Positions 31,301 through 38,885 of a stretch of DNA of 64,000 nt are shown piece after piece. How positions within the stretch are numbered: the stretch's first letter is position 1; each line of letters opens with the position of its first letter. The stretch covers positions 177,448 to 241,447 of the forward strand of contig CAJLMA010000004.1 of assembly GCA_905207705.1 (NCBI GenBank), given 5' to 3'. Made by a program: the position numbers and the translations under genes. Origin of the DNA: an uncultured Prevotellaceae bacterium. GTDB taxonomy: Bacteria > Bacteroidota > Bacteroidia > Bacteroidales > Muribaculaceae. The notes under the pieces were generated by a model. The model made no database searches. It had not been told where the DNA came from and saw only the letters and a program-made list of their open reading frames with translations.

Positions 31301-33144
31301 ATTTGGCTTAGATTTACTTGCTTGATTTCCAACTTCGAGTTGCCACCGTTCTGGAAAATTAATTCAAGCATGTCGAGACAGTCGGATACAGCACGATGCT
31401 GGAGCGTATTGCCGTTGCGATTCTTTGCAATGCGTTCAAATGCCGTCTTTGCAAAATACATTCTTGCGAACATTGTGGGGATGGATGTTGCTATTTTCTC
31501 GTCATCGGCATGACCATCGTCAAGTTTTTCTAATGCTTTGCCATCGAAGAATGCTACCGGGTTCCATCCGTCGGAAGGGAGCGTGTTGTTAACATGGCTG
31601 AATGCATATCGGGCATCTGTTCCGTCTCCTTTTAGCAACCCTTTGATGTTTATTGCGTTGTATGCTTTTGCCGCGATGTCTTTTAGACTCTTGAAGAATG
31701 CTTTGTCCGAGTGGTCACTTGTTTTTGAGTTGAAGTTGTTCAATTCGGAGATGATTGATTGGTCGTCGATAGGAGATTTGCCTATTAACGGATTCTTGAT
31801 GACGACATCGGGAAAGATTTTCTTGCAGTCATCATTGCCGGCAGTCACCATCTCAAACATTTTTATGCTGTGCCTATGGTGCTTATTGCTGTCGCTTAGT
31901 TCGTCGAGCCATCGGTATAACCCATAATCTTGATTCTTGAGGAAATTGCATATTGCCTCATGAATACCAGTGTTTATCTTGGTACCGAGGTTGAATCCAG
32001 AGAAGAATGCCGTGTTGGATGGAACTTGGCCACGGTCGCCGATTACGCGGTCGCGGTAGAATTTCATCGCGATGGCAAATGTCGCTAAGTTGTCGATAAA
32101 TTTAGTCCGGCTTGGATTTGAGAAGTCGTAGATTCGCATTTCAGCTCCTTCCCGATCGTTAGTGACGCAGTATTCGTATGCTTGGTGGCCTATAGGATCT
32201 ATGCCCGATTTCAAGAAGTGTACAATGGCCGATGCTGCCACGAATTCGGCAGGGTGAGCAGTGTTTTTTTGCTTTGTCTTGCCTTCGTGGTATTCTATGG
32301 AATCGCTTTTCCTGTCGGCAACGTAATAAATAGCATTGGCCTTGTTATTTATGGTGTCTTGGTAGTATCCTAATGCGGCAGCCGACTTGGCTTTGAATAT
32401 CTGATGATTAATTGCGCCAGTGTCGTCAGGGTCTTGTGGCGTGCCGAGGTCGAAATAGGGCATCACGACGAGCGCACTCGAAACGCTGTTTGTCGGTAGT
32501 GCGTTTATAATCTTTGGAAGTCCCGAAGCACCTGTTCCTCCAAAAATGGAAGCAATCACTAATACTTTGTCATGTCCCGGGTTGTATTGGTGAAGAAATG
32601 CATTAAATTCGGCGGTATCATTTAATTTATTAAACACTATGCTGCCTATGTTTGGATTCCCCTTGAAGCCCATCTCGAGCGGTAGGTTTAATTCTGCATT
32701 TTTGTCATTTTCTGGCGAGTCGTCATAGAGAGCCTGGATGAACGGGTCGGCTATCCTTGCATTAGGATTGGCGATAATTCCACCGAGGTTGATGTAGTCG
32801 GCAAAAGTCATCCCACTATTTGTCGGTACTCCTAAGTTTATTTGGAAATCGGGACATATTGTATTGTCATGGCATAATTCCCCGAGGGATGCCATCTTTG
32901 TCATGAAGAAGTGGTGGTCATAGACCTGTGCGTCGTTGTATAGACTGTTATGGATTTGGCGGTAATTTTTCAATGCTTCGATAGTGCGGGTCTTGTCGCC
33001 GTTGGTGGCATCGCAGTCGATGATGATAGGGACAATGGTGGTGTTGCTGTCAAGACCGTCAATGCCGGCGGCGAGCATCATGGTGAATGACCTGAGGACG
33101 CGTGCCCCGGTGCCACCTATTGCGAATATGAATAATCTTCCCAT
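28354..33144 (-). CDS. Fusion of a tubulin/FtsZ-like GTPase and an actin/Hsp70-like ATPase
   Basis: 1,596 residues, no signal or membrane helix, so cytoplasmic. The N-terminal part has tubulin-superfamily features: an opening nucleotide loop IGGTGARVLRSF (residues 9-20), an acidic strand (IIIDCD) and the tubulin signature FGGTGASG (201-208), similar to GGGTGTG of FtsZ; it fits the bacterial 'tubulin-like' (Tubulin_2) group. A long middle region (~450-1040) has no recognised domain. The C-terminal part shows actin/Hsp70 nucleotide motifs: phosphate-1 VAVDLGTTNTYIA (Asp1057) and phosphate-2 VNIDIGGGTTDILI (Asp1270), with FTGMGSKYIDII fitting the adenosine loop. Both nucleotide sites look intact. 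It is the central and largest product of the operon and presumably its motor or scaffold. Confidence 0.88.
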   Translation of the reverse strand: MGRLFIFAIGGTGARVLRSFTMMLAAGIDGLDSNTTIVPIIIDCDATNGDKTRTIEALKNYRQIHNSLYNDAQVYDHHFFMTKMASLGELCHDNTICPDFQINLGVPTNSGMTFADYINLGGIIANPNARIADPFIQALYDDSPENDKNAELNLPLEMGFKGNPNIGSIVFNKLNDTAEFNAFLHQYNPGHDKVLVIASIFGGTGASGLPKIINALPTNSVSSALVVMPYFDLGTPQDPDDTGAINHQIFKAKSAAALGYYQDTINNKANAIYYVADRKSDSIEYHEGKTKQKNTAHPAEFVAASAIVHFLKSGIDPIGHQAYEYCVTNDREGAEMRIYDFSNPSRTKFIDNLATFAIAMKFYRDRVIGDRGQVPSNTAFFSGFNLGTKINTGIHEAICNFLKNQDYGLYRWLDELSDSNKHHRHSIKMFEMVTAGNDDCKKIFPDVVIKNPLIGKSPIDDQSIISELNNFNSKTSDHSDKAFFKSLKDIAAKAYNAINIKGLLKGDGTDARYAFSHVNNTLPSDGWNPVAFFDGKALEKLDDGHADDEKIATSIPTMFARMYFAKTAFERIAKNRNGNTLQHRAVSDCLDMLELIFQNGGNSKLEIKQVNLSQMINNLNPISPKLADSITNELNASPALSTLTTMYLFFWKDMSTADGTEHSVLIGGTSPFTLVFLSPNFKSEIQKHGFEFKRLDGTMMFGNDLRSIDHRYSSFRDMLCHYYSTYLAFTGTGLAKYLNQFSSDLHAITPITPFLESYTQVDLNHDGTGALVSVNTLPIVYQKVKPANDYKIKPARNVAEDKPLVLNANGVPGLLYVGTAHWDSIRYQINDADRNKDLKDRTLPGYDGINYPYLTTFDFIEDKIIKLSYNIDASKFHTACTDTDGSRYLLPLKRKFFEYFNVEDIDNIVKVSKDGKNVKISLYIPINGGTITLSRIYSGNDILEGKSNDLVLGFFPFYKVSNRPDLDKYAILESKFSNSAVQGINFYSIDNINTPTRASESDRTNARETLPSTKYYFVPQSFDLIECNYGRSNALIVPKMESISINPAGHNYKVAVDLGTTNTYIAYAQAGTPPKTLTFGQEANQVVFLGTAMGEFDKMKDFYNREFAPQAIGNGSYANFPTKTATCEVDGWNPPTAKLFSDISVGFNINREQVTTNVNFKYHTDIKWSLERNPGDNVAIKRIEEYCLELLWIIKNQIIHERGGLPFTLCLSFPDSMTTQHSFIIAWQNAANKLGLNIGADIAIQSQSESVAPYYSFPNFIGGNNFVNIDIGGGTTDILIVNWAPVAAGLAVANAYRNSIRFAANDLWGDGVQIAALAPKDNGFMNFIKAPIENNNLDYVCNIMPDSADIMSYLFSLPHLHAASKIQANEKLRTLLTVHYAAIIMHVSRLINKANIQIPGKMTFTGMGSKYIDIISGNDDARLQTFTKFLLESFTGQNAIFYNLAKNNIIEGGAQVNSKEVAAKGILMKDLYAGPYQIGTTNEIVDLGIDTNINGITYGGINDAITDEVLASYKKFLDSLTTTEFTNKVYNLFGFIFDTSVIDLLKQVNIMLDFNMVKNSYNPRTPIKENLVLFIFKHAIYEVSKQIFLKSKKNNN

Positions 33145-33197
33145 TTTTTTAATATCTTAATGTTTTTAATGCGGTTGGTATTTGAATTATATTGTCC

Positions 33198-33752
33198 TTA
33201 TGCCGGTATTGCTATGGCGTGTATTGAATATCTTTTGAAAACGAACGACAATGCTATTGTCAGGATGACGGCATATAAAGCGTTGATTGCAGCTATGCCC
33301 ATCGGTATAGACTCGTCGCCACTGTCGAGGGCTTGCCTGAAGTTTTCGGCAATGGCAGTCTCGTTGTCGATGTTCTCGATATTGTCACCGTATGTTTCGT
33401 TCAGGTGGTATAGTGTCTGGTAGCTCGACTGGTATATGCCTGTGCAATTCTGCGAGTCGTCGGAATCATAGTTGCCATATATCATCGCCGCCGAAATGCC
33501 GAACGTGGCAGCACCTGCGATGGCGACGGTAGCAATCCAGCTCGGTATGTTGGCAAAGCGTATGGTGGTGCGGCCAAGCCACAGGTAGAATATGGCGCAC
33601 ATGGCTACCGACGCGATGAGCATCGCGACGAAGATGTTGAGACACACGTCGGTTTCAAGGAAGTAATCGGAATAGTATCTTGCGAAATCACCGTAGCCGT
33701 CGGATACGCACTCAGCTCCTTCGGCCCAACTGTAAAGGTCAAAAAAATGCAT
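33198..33752 (-). CDS. Three-helix membrane protein of the tubulin-actin operon
   Basis: 184 residues. Hydrophobic helices at about 37-59 (LNIFVAMLIASVAMCAIFYLWLG), 68-91 (IATVAIAGAATFGISAAMIYG) and 152-171 (AINALYAVILTIALSFVF), the last followed by KRYS. A polar ~55-residue loop between helices 2 and 3 (with Cys and many Asn/Glu) probably lies in the periplasm. It is translated between the vWA lipoprotein (35-base gap) and the tubulin-actin gene (53-base gap). No family recognised. Confidence 0.7.
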   Translation of the reverse strand: MHFFDLYSWAEGAECVSDGYGDFARYYSDYFLETDVCLNIFVAMLIASVAMCAIFYLWLGRTTIRFANIPSWIATVAIAGAATFGISAAMIYGNYDSDDSQNCTGIYQSSYQTLYHLNETYGDNIENIDNETAIAENFRQALDSGDESIPMGIAAINALYAVILTIALSFVFKRYSIHAIAIPA

Positions 33753-33787
33753 AGTAAAAAATGTTTTTAATGTTATGTGTTTGTATT

Positions 33788-35064
33788 TTAATATCTAAAG
33801 CTGATTGTGTCGGGACGAGTGGCGAGGTTGCCATTGTTTAATGCCGTGAAGGCCTCGAGCAGGTACTTGAGGTTGAATGTGAGGTCTTGCTGCCCCGACA
33901 TGGCATTTGCAATCTTGGAGTCGTCGTCGCTCGACAATTGCGCGATCCATTCAGGAGCTTCGTATGTGATTTCGGCAATTATGGTTTTTCCTTTCAAGGC
34001 GTTCCTTGCTTCGACCGCGACGTATAGGTAATCGTCGGTGACGCCGGTGATTTCGACAGGACGGTTGAACGGTTTCTTTGTGCTGCCGTTAAGGGTGTAT
34101 AACTTGAAGTTGCGTGTCATGTAGTCGGTGTTTTTCATGTAGGCAGGTAGCGCGCCAATGTTGGCAGAGAACTCGACAGGGGCGGTTTCTCCGTCTTTCA
34201 ATCCATATTTTCCGTTTTTGTCTGGACGCAAGTTTTTTGGCTGGAGGTTGATGTCGAACGGCATTCCTCCGCCAAACGTCACTTCGTTGGTGACCTTGCT
34301 TCGGTCGAGATGCGAAGATATGTAGTCGAGTGTGTCGCTATTGCATATTATGAGCGCGAAGAACGGACGCTTGATTTCGGTTTCTTTCTTATTGCCTGTA
34401 AGTGGGATTTGGGCGTTATTGTAGCAGTAGTATGTGCCGTTGAAGTTGGCTGTGTAGCGCACAATCAATGCTGAAATCGGGATATTGCCAGGATTGGAGA
34501 GAATGTTGCGGACTTTGTTTGATAAAAGTTCGCGAGAGACTATGTTGTATGAACGTTCGGGAGATTCTCTTATCTCTTTGTTGGAACCACTCAATATTCC
34601 GTCGGTTATTATGCAGCCAGCTAAAATCTTATTGCCACGCAGGTCAGCGACAATGTTTTCAATCATTGTAGGCAGGTCGCTTTCATCTGCCCATGTTATT
34701 TCACGGCTATTAACGATATGCAGCATGGAATCGGTGGAAATGTCGCAAGGTTTGGTTCCGTATAAGGCTGCCGAGGTATTGCCAGGCAACAAGGAACACA
34801 TTGACGACACTACGCCTTTGAATGTGGGGTCGGATGTGGTATTTAAGTAACCGGCTATGCTGTTTGAAATGTCGAGGTAGATGACAGATTTGTCAACTAA
34901 AGGGTAAAAATCCCCCCCCCCCCATGGGTTATACTGTCTGAATCACAGGGAGTTACCTCTCTATCGCAGCTGCTGCATCCTGAGAGTGTAGACATTGCAA
35001 CGGCGCATCCTAATCCTCCTGCGACCAACAGGGATTTAAAGATTGTCTTGTTTAGTAGATTCAT
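33788..35064 (-). CDS. vWA-domain lipoprotein, phase-variable, currently frame-interrupted at a poly-G tract
   Basis: The first gene of the operon. From the ATG at 35064 the frame encodes a lipoprotein signal (LSGC, Cys30) and then reaches a run of 12 Gs (34912-34923). With 12 Gs, translation ends after 55 residues. With 13 or 10 Gs it continues in frame to 33788 (about 425 residues). The restored frame has a von Willebrand A domain: MIDAS DISNS at residues 65-69 (VIYLDISNSIAGYL), a downstream Thr (SDLPTMIENI) and ITDG. The rest is a ~250-residue beta-rich region of unknown type. A late GTG (34810) gives an open 340-codon frame, but it lacks the MIDAS. I annotate the full reconstructed gene; it could also be a sequencing miscount of the homopolymer. 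Confidence 0.8.
34912..34923 (-). repeat. 12-G homopolymer (phase-variation tract) in the vWA lipoprotein gene
   Basis: Twelve C on the plus strand (G on the coding strand), in codons 48-51 of the lipoprotein gene. Downstream sequence is coding in a frame one base off. Slipped-strand mispairing to 13 or 10 would restore the gene. Confidence 0.85.
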
Positions 35065-35291
35065 AATAAAAAATAATTAACGTAATGACATGCAATCATT
35101 GCGTATTAAAGGAATAATAGTTAATGGTTAGCACCGAATGTGAAAGCAAATGTAAAAGATTTATGTGATATAAACAAATTTTTTGATTTTTATTTTGTCC
35201 GAACGACACTATGATGAAATTGAAATGTTGGATGGCGATGGCTGTTGTGTCGGGTGGTTTGTAATTGTAGAAGATAGGGTAAAGATAAATG

Positions 35292-35309
35292 TCTCTTCGC
35301 AAGAGAGAT
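35292..35309 (+). repeat. Left inverted repeat of the invertible segment
   Basis: TCTCTTCGCAAGAGAGAT, itself partly palindromic (TCTCTT-CGC-AAGAGA), identical to the reverse complement of 35510-35527. Confidence 0.85.
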
Positions 35310-35317
35310 ACGCGTGG

Positions 35318-35349
35318 CAAAGGTATATAAAAATCAAATAAAACGGCAA
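35318..35349 (-). promoter_or_regulatory. Consensus promoter inside the invertible segment, facing the tubulin-actin operon
   Basis: Minus-strand TACCTTTG -7 box (35318-35325) and TTG -33 (35347-35349) with a 21-base spacer. Transcription would begin near the left repeat and reach the vWA lipoprotein start about 245 bases on. After inversion the same promoter would lie about 210 bases upstream of the UpxY gene, facing it. Confidence 0.7.
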
Positions 35350-35509
35350 TAAACCGTGTAAAAATATTTCTTCGGTCAGTGAACATGCGAGTTGATGGGA
35401 GTGCAGATATTGATGCTTTGAAAAAATGCAGTTAATGTATATTTTTTATGTACACAAGTTTATTGTCTGAATATTAATCGATTATAAGAAAATTAATAAT
35501 GAAAAATGA

Positions 35510-35527
35510 ATCTCTCTTGCGAAGAGA
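35510..35527 (-). repeat. Right inverted repeat of the invertible segment
   Basis: ATCTCTCTTGCGAAGAGA, the exact reverse complement of the left repeat. Identity stops at both ends, which defines an 18-bp site. Confidence 0.85.
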
Positions 35528-35716
35528 GGTTAATGTGGTAATTAAGTCGAAACCTGTCGGATGACTTGCTTGGCGAGGCATTGTCAGGTTGTGGAACGAT
35601 GGAATGTTTGACAATGGGATATTTTCCCGAACTTTTTGTGAAATGCATTGTAACTGCTTGTATTCCAAATGATAATGAATGCTTGCAGGATTGGACGAAT
35701 TGATCTTTGTTGAAAA

Positions 35717-36307
35717 ATGATTCAAATTTTTTCGAGTGATGTCAACAAATCTTGCGAACTGAAAGGTGTGAAAACTGCCGAAGGCAATAGAAGGTGGTTT
35801 GTCATGCGCGACCTGACTCGCAGCAATGCTCGTCATCCAGCCTACTTGATGCTGAAAGAGCTGCAACTCAGGTATTTCACTCCGATGGTGACAAAGCTGA
35901 TGGTGCGCAATGGACATCGTGAAGCCGTCGAAGTGCCTTTCATGCAAGACTTGATATTTGTGTATGACACCCGAGAGGTTCTTGACCCTATTGTGGATAG
36001 GGTAAACACGTTCCAGTATCGCTATTTGCGAAATACCAACCGAGAACCTATGTCTGTGCGCAATGAAGAGATGGAAAGGTTCATAAGTGTCGTTGAATCG
36101 TCTAAATCTCCGCGCTATTATCGTCCCGGAGAAATAACTCCAGACATGTACAATCGCCGAATAAGGATTGTTGGTGGGCAGTTGAACGGATATGAAGGGA
36201 CACTCGTCACCACGCGAGGCTCGAAGACGAAACGGCTGCTTGTGGAATTGCCGTTGTTGCTGGCTGCGGCCGTTGAAGTGGAGCCGGAGTTTATTCAGTT
36301 TGTTTGA
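35717..36307 (+). CDS. UpxY-family transcription antiterminator (NusG-like)
   Basis: 196 residues. The NusG N-terminal domain is visible (RRWFVMRDLTRSNARHPAYLMLKELQLRYFTPMVTKLM...FMQDLIFVYDT), and a KOW-type segment closes the protein (VGGQLNGYEGTLVTTRGSKTKRLLVELPLLL). In Bacteroides the UpxY protein encoded first in each capsule operon lets RNA polymerase read through that operon. Position (first gene behind an invertible promoter, before sugar-nucleotide genes) fits exactly. Start chosen at the first Met of the frame, about 190 bases after the right repeat. Confidence 0.92.
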   Translation: MIQIFSSDVNKSCELKGVKTAEGNRRWFVMRDLTRSNARHPAYLMLKELQLRYFTPMVTKLMVRNGHREAVEVPFMQDLIFVYDTREVLDPIVDRVNTFQYRYLRNTNREPMSVRNEEMERFISVVESSKSPRYYRPGEITPDMYNRRIRIVGGQLNGYEGTLVTTRGSKTKRLLVELPLLLAAAVEVEPEFIQFV

Positions 36308-36313
36308 AATAGT

Positions 36314-36727
36314 ATGTATAAAAAAGAGGAAAGAAATAGTTCAGGATATAAATTGCTCGACTTGATAGGACGGGAGATAAAAGGTATCCTCATGAAAGAA
36401 AGCAGTAATGACCGGTTCTTGTATCTGTATGACACCGGAGATTACTGGATGGCTTTTGAAAAGTCGGCATTCACGTTGTGCACGATGTATGCCAATGCGG
36501 CGGTAATGCCTATGAGTATTGCCGGTATTCCTTTCCCCGTGGTAACGGCCGGTCTGGCAAAAAATGACTATGATGCCGTAACACGGCGTTTGGAGTGCTA
36601 CGGTAAGAGTGCCGGCAGGCGAGTATTCATTGTCGGAGAATTGTCAGAAAGCCGTTATGCAAAATGGCACAAGCGTAATGTCGAGGATCTTGCCGATGTT
36701 TCCCTTGCAAGCGTGGCATGGAGCTGA
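36314..36727 (+). CDS. UpxZ-like small protein, candidate inhibitor of other UpxY proteins
   Basis: 137 residues, six bases after the UpxY gene. In Bacteroides the second gene of capsule operons encodes UpxZ, which blocks UpxY proteins of other loci. Size and position match. The sequence itself (YKLLDLIGREIKGILMKES...DTGDYWMAFEKSAFTLC) I recognise only weakly, so the assignment rests mainly on context. About 240 non-coding bases follow, containing two small hairpins (near 36841 and 36872), before rmlA. Confidence 0.55.
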   Translation: MYKKEERNSSGYKLLDLIGREIKGILMKESSNDRFLYLYDTGDYWMAFEKSAFTLCTMYANAAVMPMSIAGIPFPVVTAGLAKNDYDAVTRRLECYGKSAGRRVFIVGELSESRYAKWHKRNVEDLADVSLASVAWS

Positions 36728-36967
36728 TGGGGCGGACATGCGTCGATGTGTGCGAATTGTCGCCGATGGACGACAGGAGCAATTTAAGTCCTATTCCAAA
36801 GAATAAAATGCCAAATTTTCACAAAACATTTGGGAGGCGTTCCTATATCGATTGTCGCGATGTATAGGATGTTGTTCTGTGCAGCGTTCAGAACATGAGT
36901 TATGCTATTTTGATGCTTGATTAAAATTAATCGTCGTTGTGAAAAACATTAGAAACAATATAAGATT

Positions 36968-37873
36968 ATGAAAGGTATTGTATTGGCCGGAGGCTCAGGT
37001 ACTCGGCTTTATCCGATTACGAAAGGTATAAGCAAGCAATTGTTGCCTATATATGATAAGCCGATGGTGTATTATCCGATTTCGGTGCTTATGCTTGCAG
37101 GCATCAGGGAAATTTTGATAATTTCGACCCCTCAGGATTTGCCGGGTTTCCGTCGTTTGCTTGGCGATGGCAGTGATTATGGCGTGCATTTCGAGTATGC
37201 CGAGCAGCCATCGCCCGACGGGTTGGCGCAAGCATTCATCATTGGCGAACAATTCATCGGAGACGATTCGGTGTGCCTTGTGCTTGGTGATAATATTTTT
37301 CATGGCACCGGCTTTTCAAAGTTGTTGAAGGAGGCTGTGGAAAATGCTGAGCAATCCAGCAGGGCAACCGTGTTTGGATATTGGGTGGATGATCCAGAGC
37401 GTTACGGTGTGGCCGAGTTTGATGCTGATGGCAATTGCTTGTCTATTGAAGAAAAGCCTGCCAAGCCAAAGTCGAATTATGCTGTCGTCGGGCTGTATTT
37501 CTATCCCAACAGTGTCGTTAAGATTGCAAAGAACATCAAGCCGTCGGCACGGGGTGAATTGGAAATCACGGCAGTGAACCAAGAGTACCTGCAACGTGGC
37601 GAATTGAAGGTAATGACACTCGGTCGCGGATTTGCATGGCTCGACACCGGCACGCACGACTCGCTTGCCGACGCATCAATATTTGTCGAGGTGATTGAGA
37701 AGCGTCAAGGCCTGAAGATTGCCTGTCTTGAAGGAATTGCTTACCGTAAAGGCTGGATAAGCAAGGAGCGAATGGAAGAGGTGGCTCGTCCTATGTTGAA
37801 AAACCAGTACGGGCAGTACCTGATAAAAGTTATAAACGAGGTTGAGCAGACCGGCAAGGAAAATCTTGATTGA
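36968..37873 (+). CDS. rmlA: Glucose-1-phosphate thymidylyltransferase
   Basis: 301 residues, full family length. It makes dTDP-glucose from glucose-1-phosphate and dTTP, the first step to dTDP-L-rhamnose. Signature GGSGTRLYPITKGISKQLLPIYDKPM at the N-terminus, LGDNIFHG for the nucleotide, and EEKPAKPKSNYAVVGLYFY. rmlC, rmlD and rmlB follow, interleaved with acyltransferases. Confidence 0.97.
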   Translation: MKGIVLAGGSGTRLYPITKGISKQLLPIYDKPMVYYPISVLMLAGIREILIISTPQDLPGFRRLLGDGSDYGVHFEYAEQPSPDGLAQAFIIGEQFIGDDSVCLVLGDNIFHGTGFSKLLKEAVENAEQSSRATVFGYWVDDPERYGVAEFDADGNCLSIEEKPAKPKSNYAVVGLYFYPNSVVKIAKNIKPSARGELEITAVNQEYLQRGELKVMTLGRGFAWLDTGTHDSLADASIFVEVIEKRQGLKIACLEGIAYRKGWISKERMEEVARPMLKNQYGQYLIKVINEVEQTGKENLD

Positions 37874-38885
37874 TGGCTGGACAAACTATCGCCCCTGTCG
37901 GACGTAAGCGGCGCAGTGACTTGGACTTGGCGTGTGGCATCTTGATAATCCACATGATAGTAGGACACATAGCCCAGTGGGCTGATGTAGATTATCGAGG
38001 TGATTGCCTGTTATTCTTTTTCATGCCGTGGTTCTTCTACAAGAGCGGAATGTTCTTTAAGAAAAACAATGATTGGCGTGTACAGTTTAAGAAGGATGTA
38101 AGGCATTTGTTGATTCCGTTTGTGTCGTTCTCCATAATAGGGCAATTATTCCTTTGGGTTGACTTGGCGGTATCTGGAGACATGAACTGGCTGCATTATG
38201 TGTCGTTTCCTAAGTGGTTGGTATTGTGTGGTTCAATTCCGGCAAATCTGCCATTATGGTTTCTATCATCGTTGTTCTTGGTGAAAACAGTCTATAATGC
38301 CATTGCCGGGCGTGTCAATGACTATATTCTTGTGGCGATTGCCGTAGGCGTAGCCTTTATGTGTTATATGCTGGGGATTGATACTCCGCGCTACTTGGCA
38401 AACTGCTCACTCGGACTTGCATTTTATGTATTGGGTTCAAAATTGAAGGACTTGCAGAATGGCAAGTATGCGATTGCGTTTTCTGTCGTGGTCTATTTAA
38501 TTTCCATTTTACTTCCATCCAATATCGGAATGTTTGATAATTCGCTTTTGAACGGTTACTACTTGGCTGCCGTTGTAGTATCTTTGGCCGGGATTATTGT
38601 CATTAATTTTGCTGCCAGAATGGTATATAATAATGATTGTATATATAATTCGCTGATTATTAGGTTTATAACTAAAATGGGGGGGGTAGTATGAACTATT
38701 ATGCTACTCATTGGATTCTGTTGATGGCTGTTAAGATAGTGTATGTGGACATTTTAGGAAATGATATTGGAATTTTGTACTTTTTGGTGCAATGCGCGGT
38801 TGCCACATGTATGCTTCCATTGATTAGCTTTGCGATAGACAGAAGCCGCATTTTGCAGAAATATTTAATGGGTAAAAAATTATGA
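37873..38885 (+). CDS. Acyltransferase family 3 membrane protein, phase-variable, currently frame-interrupted
   Basis: The ATG at 37873 overlaps the rmlA stop. The first frame (RSDLDLACGILIIHMIVGHIAQW...) runs to a stop at 38694, immediately after a run of 8 Gs (38679-38686). The remaining C-terminal part (NYYATHWILLMAVKIVY...) is open from 38691 to 38885 in the next frame. Nine (or six) Gs would join them into a ~337-residue protein, the normal size of the family (others here: 340-354). These ten-helix inner-membrane proteins O-acetylate or otherwise acylate surface glycans; the LDLACGILIIHMIVGH segment carries the conserved N-terminal His. Off in this sequence, or a homopolymer miscount. 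Confidence 0.85.
38679..38686 (+). repeat. 8-G phase-variation tract in the first acyltransferase gene
   Basis: Eight Gs at the exact point where the acyltransferase reading frame breaks; 9 or 6 Gs restores it. Confidence 0.8.

Larger units (their letters stand above)
35292..35527. promoter_or_regulatory. Invertible promoter segment
   Basis: 236 bp bounded by identical 18-bp inverted repeats and sitting directly upstream of an UpxY-type gene, the arrangement of Bacteroides capsule promoters flipped by a serine recombinase (Mpi-type, not in this window). It carries one strong consensus promoter facing left and only a weak promoter-like sequence facing right (TTTG at 35417, TATATTTT at 35438, 17-base spacer). 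In this orientation the capsule operon should be off or low. Confidence 0.8.
35065..35716. other. Divergent regulatory region between the tubulin-actin operon and the capsule operon
   Basis: About 650 AT-rich bases without a credible gene. It contains the invertible segment (35292-35527), a ~230-base leader toward the vWA lipoprotein gene, and a ~190-base leader toward the UpxY gene. UpxY-type antiterminators usually act on such leaders; short hairpins are visible but none is a clear intrinsic terminator. Confidence 0.7.

Noticed and set aside
36609..36806. 65-codon frame overlapping the UpxZ-like gene
   Set aside because: Alternative-frame overlap without its own start context or recognisable features.
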